6,345 nucleotides of DNA from an uncultured Salinimicrobium sp. (GTDB lineage Bacteria > Bacteroidota > Bacteroidia > Flavobacteriales > Flavobacteriaceae), in contig CAMPJY010000138.1 in NCBI GenBank assembly GCA_946887025.1, positions 1-6,345 of the forward strand. The letters run 5' to 3'. Each line of letters starts with the position of its first letter. The first letter of the stretch is position 1. This document shows, in pieces, positions 6,291 to 6,345 of the stretch. The notes under the pieces were generated by a model. The model was not told where the DNA came from and made no database searches. It saw only the letters and a list, made by a program, of their open reading frames with translations. The position numbers were made by a program, and so were the translations under genes.

Positions 6291-6345
6291 AAATAAGGGT
6301 TAAATAAGGGTTAAATTAGGGTCAAATAAGGGTTAAATTAGGGTT
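6291..6345. repeat. Five 11-bp tandem repeats, AAATAAGGGTT type, running to the window edge
   Basis: Five exact 11-bp units fill these 55 bases with no gaps: AAATAAGGGTT, AAATAAGGGTT, AAATTAGGGTC, AAATAAGGGTT, AAATTAGGGTT. Variation is limited to the fifth base (A or T) and the last base (T or C). The array likely continues past the window. All six frames meet stops within the array, so it is not coding. The period is close to one helical turn, which places every unit on the same face of the DNA. Read on the minus strand it is a 7-mer TTAACCC separated by 4-bp AT-rich spacers. Confidence 0.93.

Noticed and set aside
6234..6296. Plus-strand mini-ORF of 20 codons (MSSVFQSRSTMQKPDQGWIK) ending in the first repeat unit
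   Set aside because: It is very short, has no convincing ribosome site or promoter, and matches no family I know; a chance frame is the simplest reading.
6291..6345. Resemblance of TTAGGGT units to telomere repeats, or a CRISPR array
   Set aside because: The unit is 11 bp, not 6-7, and there are no spacers or 25-40 bp repeats; it is an ordinary short tandem repeat in a bacterial intergenic region.

Overview
The window looks like part of a Bacteroidetes chromosome, most likely a marine-type flavobacterium. The support is an adjacent SusC/SusD outer-membrane pair, a lipoprotein signal with acidic residues after the cysteine, AT-rich leaders without Shine-Dalgarno sequences, and a Bacteroidetes-type -7 element (TAnnTTTG). 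All convincing genes lie on the minus strand, so the transcriptional order runs from right to left.

Layout in transcription order. (1) The right edge (about 6291-6345) is a non-coding array of five 11-bp tandem repeats that probably continues beyond the window. (2) A short AT-rich regulatory stretch carries a -7 element and a palindrome just upstream of nanA. (3) nanA (5250-6146) encodes an N-acetylneuraminate lyase with its catalytic Tyr and Lys in place. (4) A 97-bp gap carries a second copy of the same palindrome. (5) A susC-like TonB-dependent transporter gene (1877-5152) follows, then a susD-like surface lipoprotein gene (364-1866) only 10 bp downstream. (6) A strong UUCG-loop intrinsic terminator (314-339) closes this transcription unit. 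(7) At the left edge (1-234) is the start of a secreted GH20 beta-N-acetylhexosaminidase, cut by the window and lacking a normal start codon.

Together these read as a sialic-acid or sialoglycan utilisation locus. The GH20 enzyme would trim terminal N-acetylhexosamines. The SusC/SusD pair would capture and import a sialic acid or sialylated glycan across the outer membrane. NanA would split cytoplasmic Neu5Ac into ManNAc and pyruvate. The ligand of the SusCD pair is inferred only from its neighbours. No sialidase, inner-membrane sialic-acid transporter, ManNAc-processing enzyme or regulator gene is visible here; they may lie outside the window.

The genes belong to known families and I see no wholly new system. 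The most informative new-looking signals are non-coding: a matched pair of near-identical 18-bp operators (palindromic core TTATGT-N3-ACATAA) before nanA and susC, the 11-bp helically phased repeat array upstream of nanA, and the missing start codon at an A7 tract in the GH20 gene.
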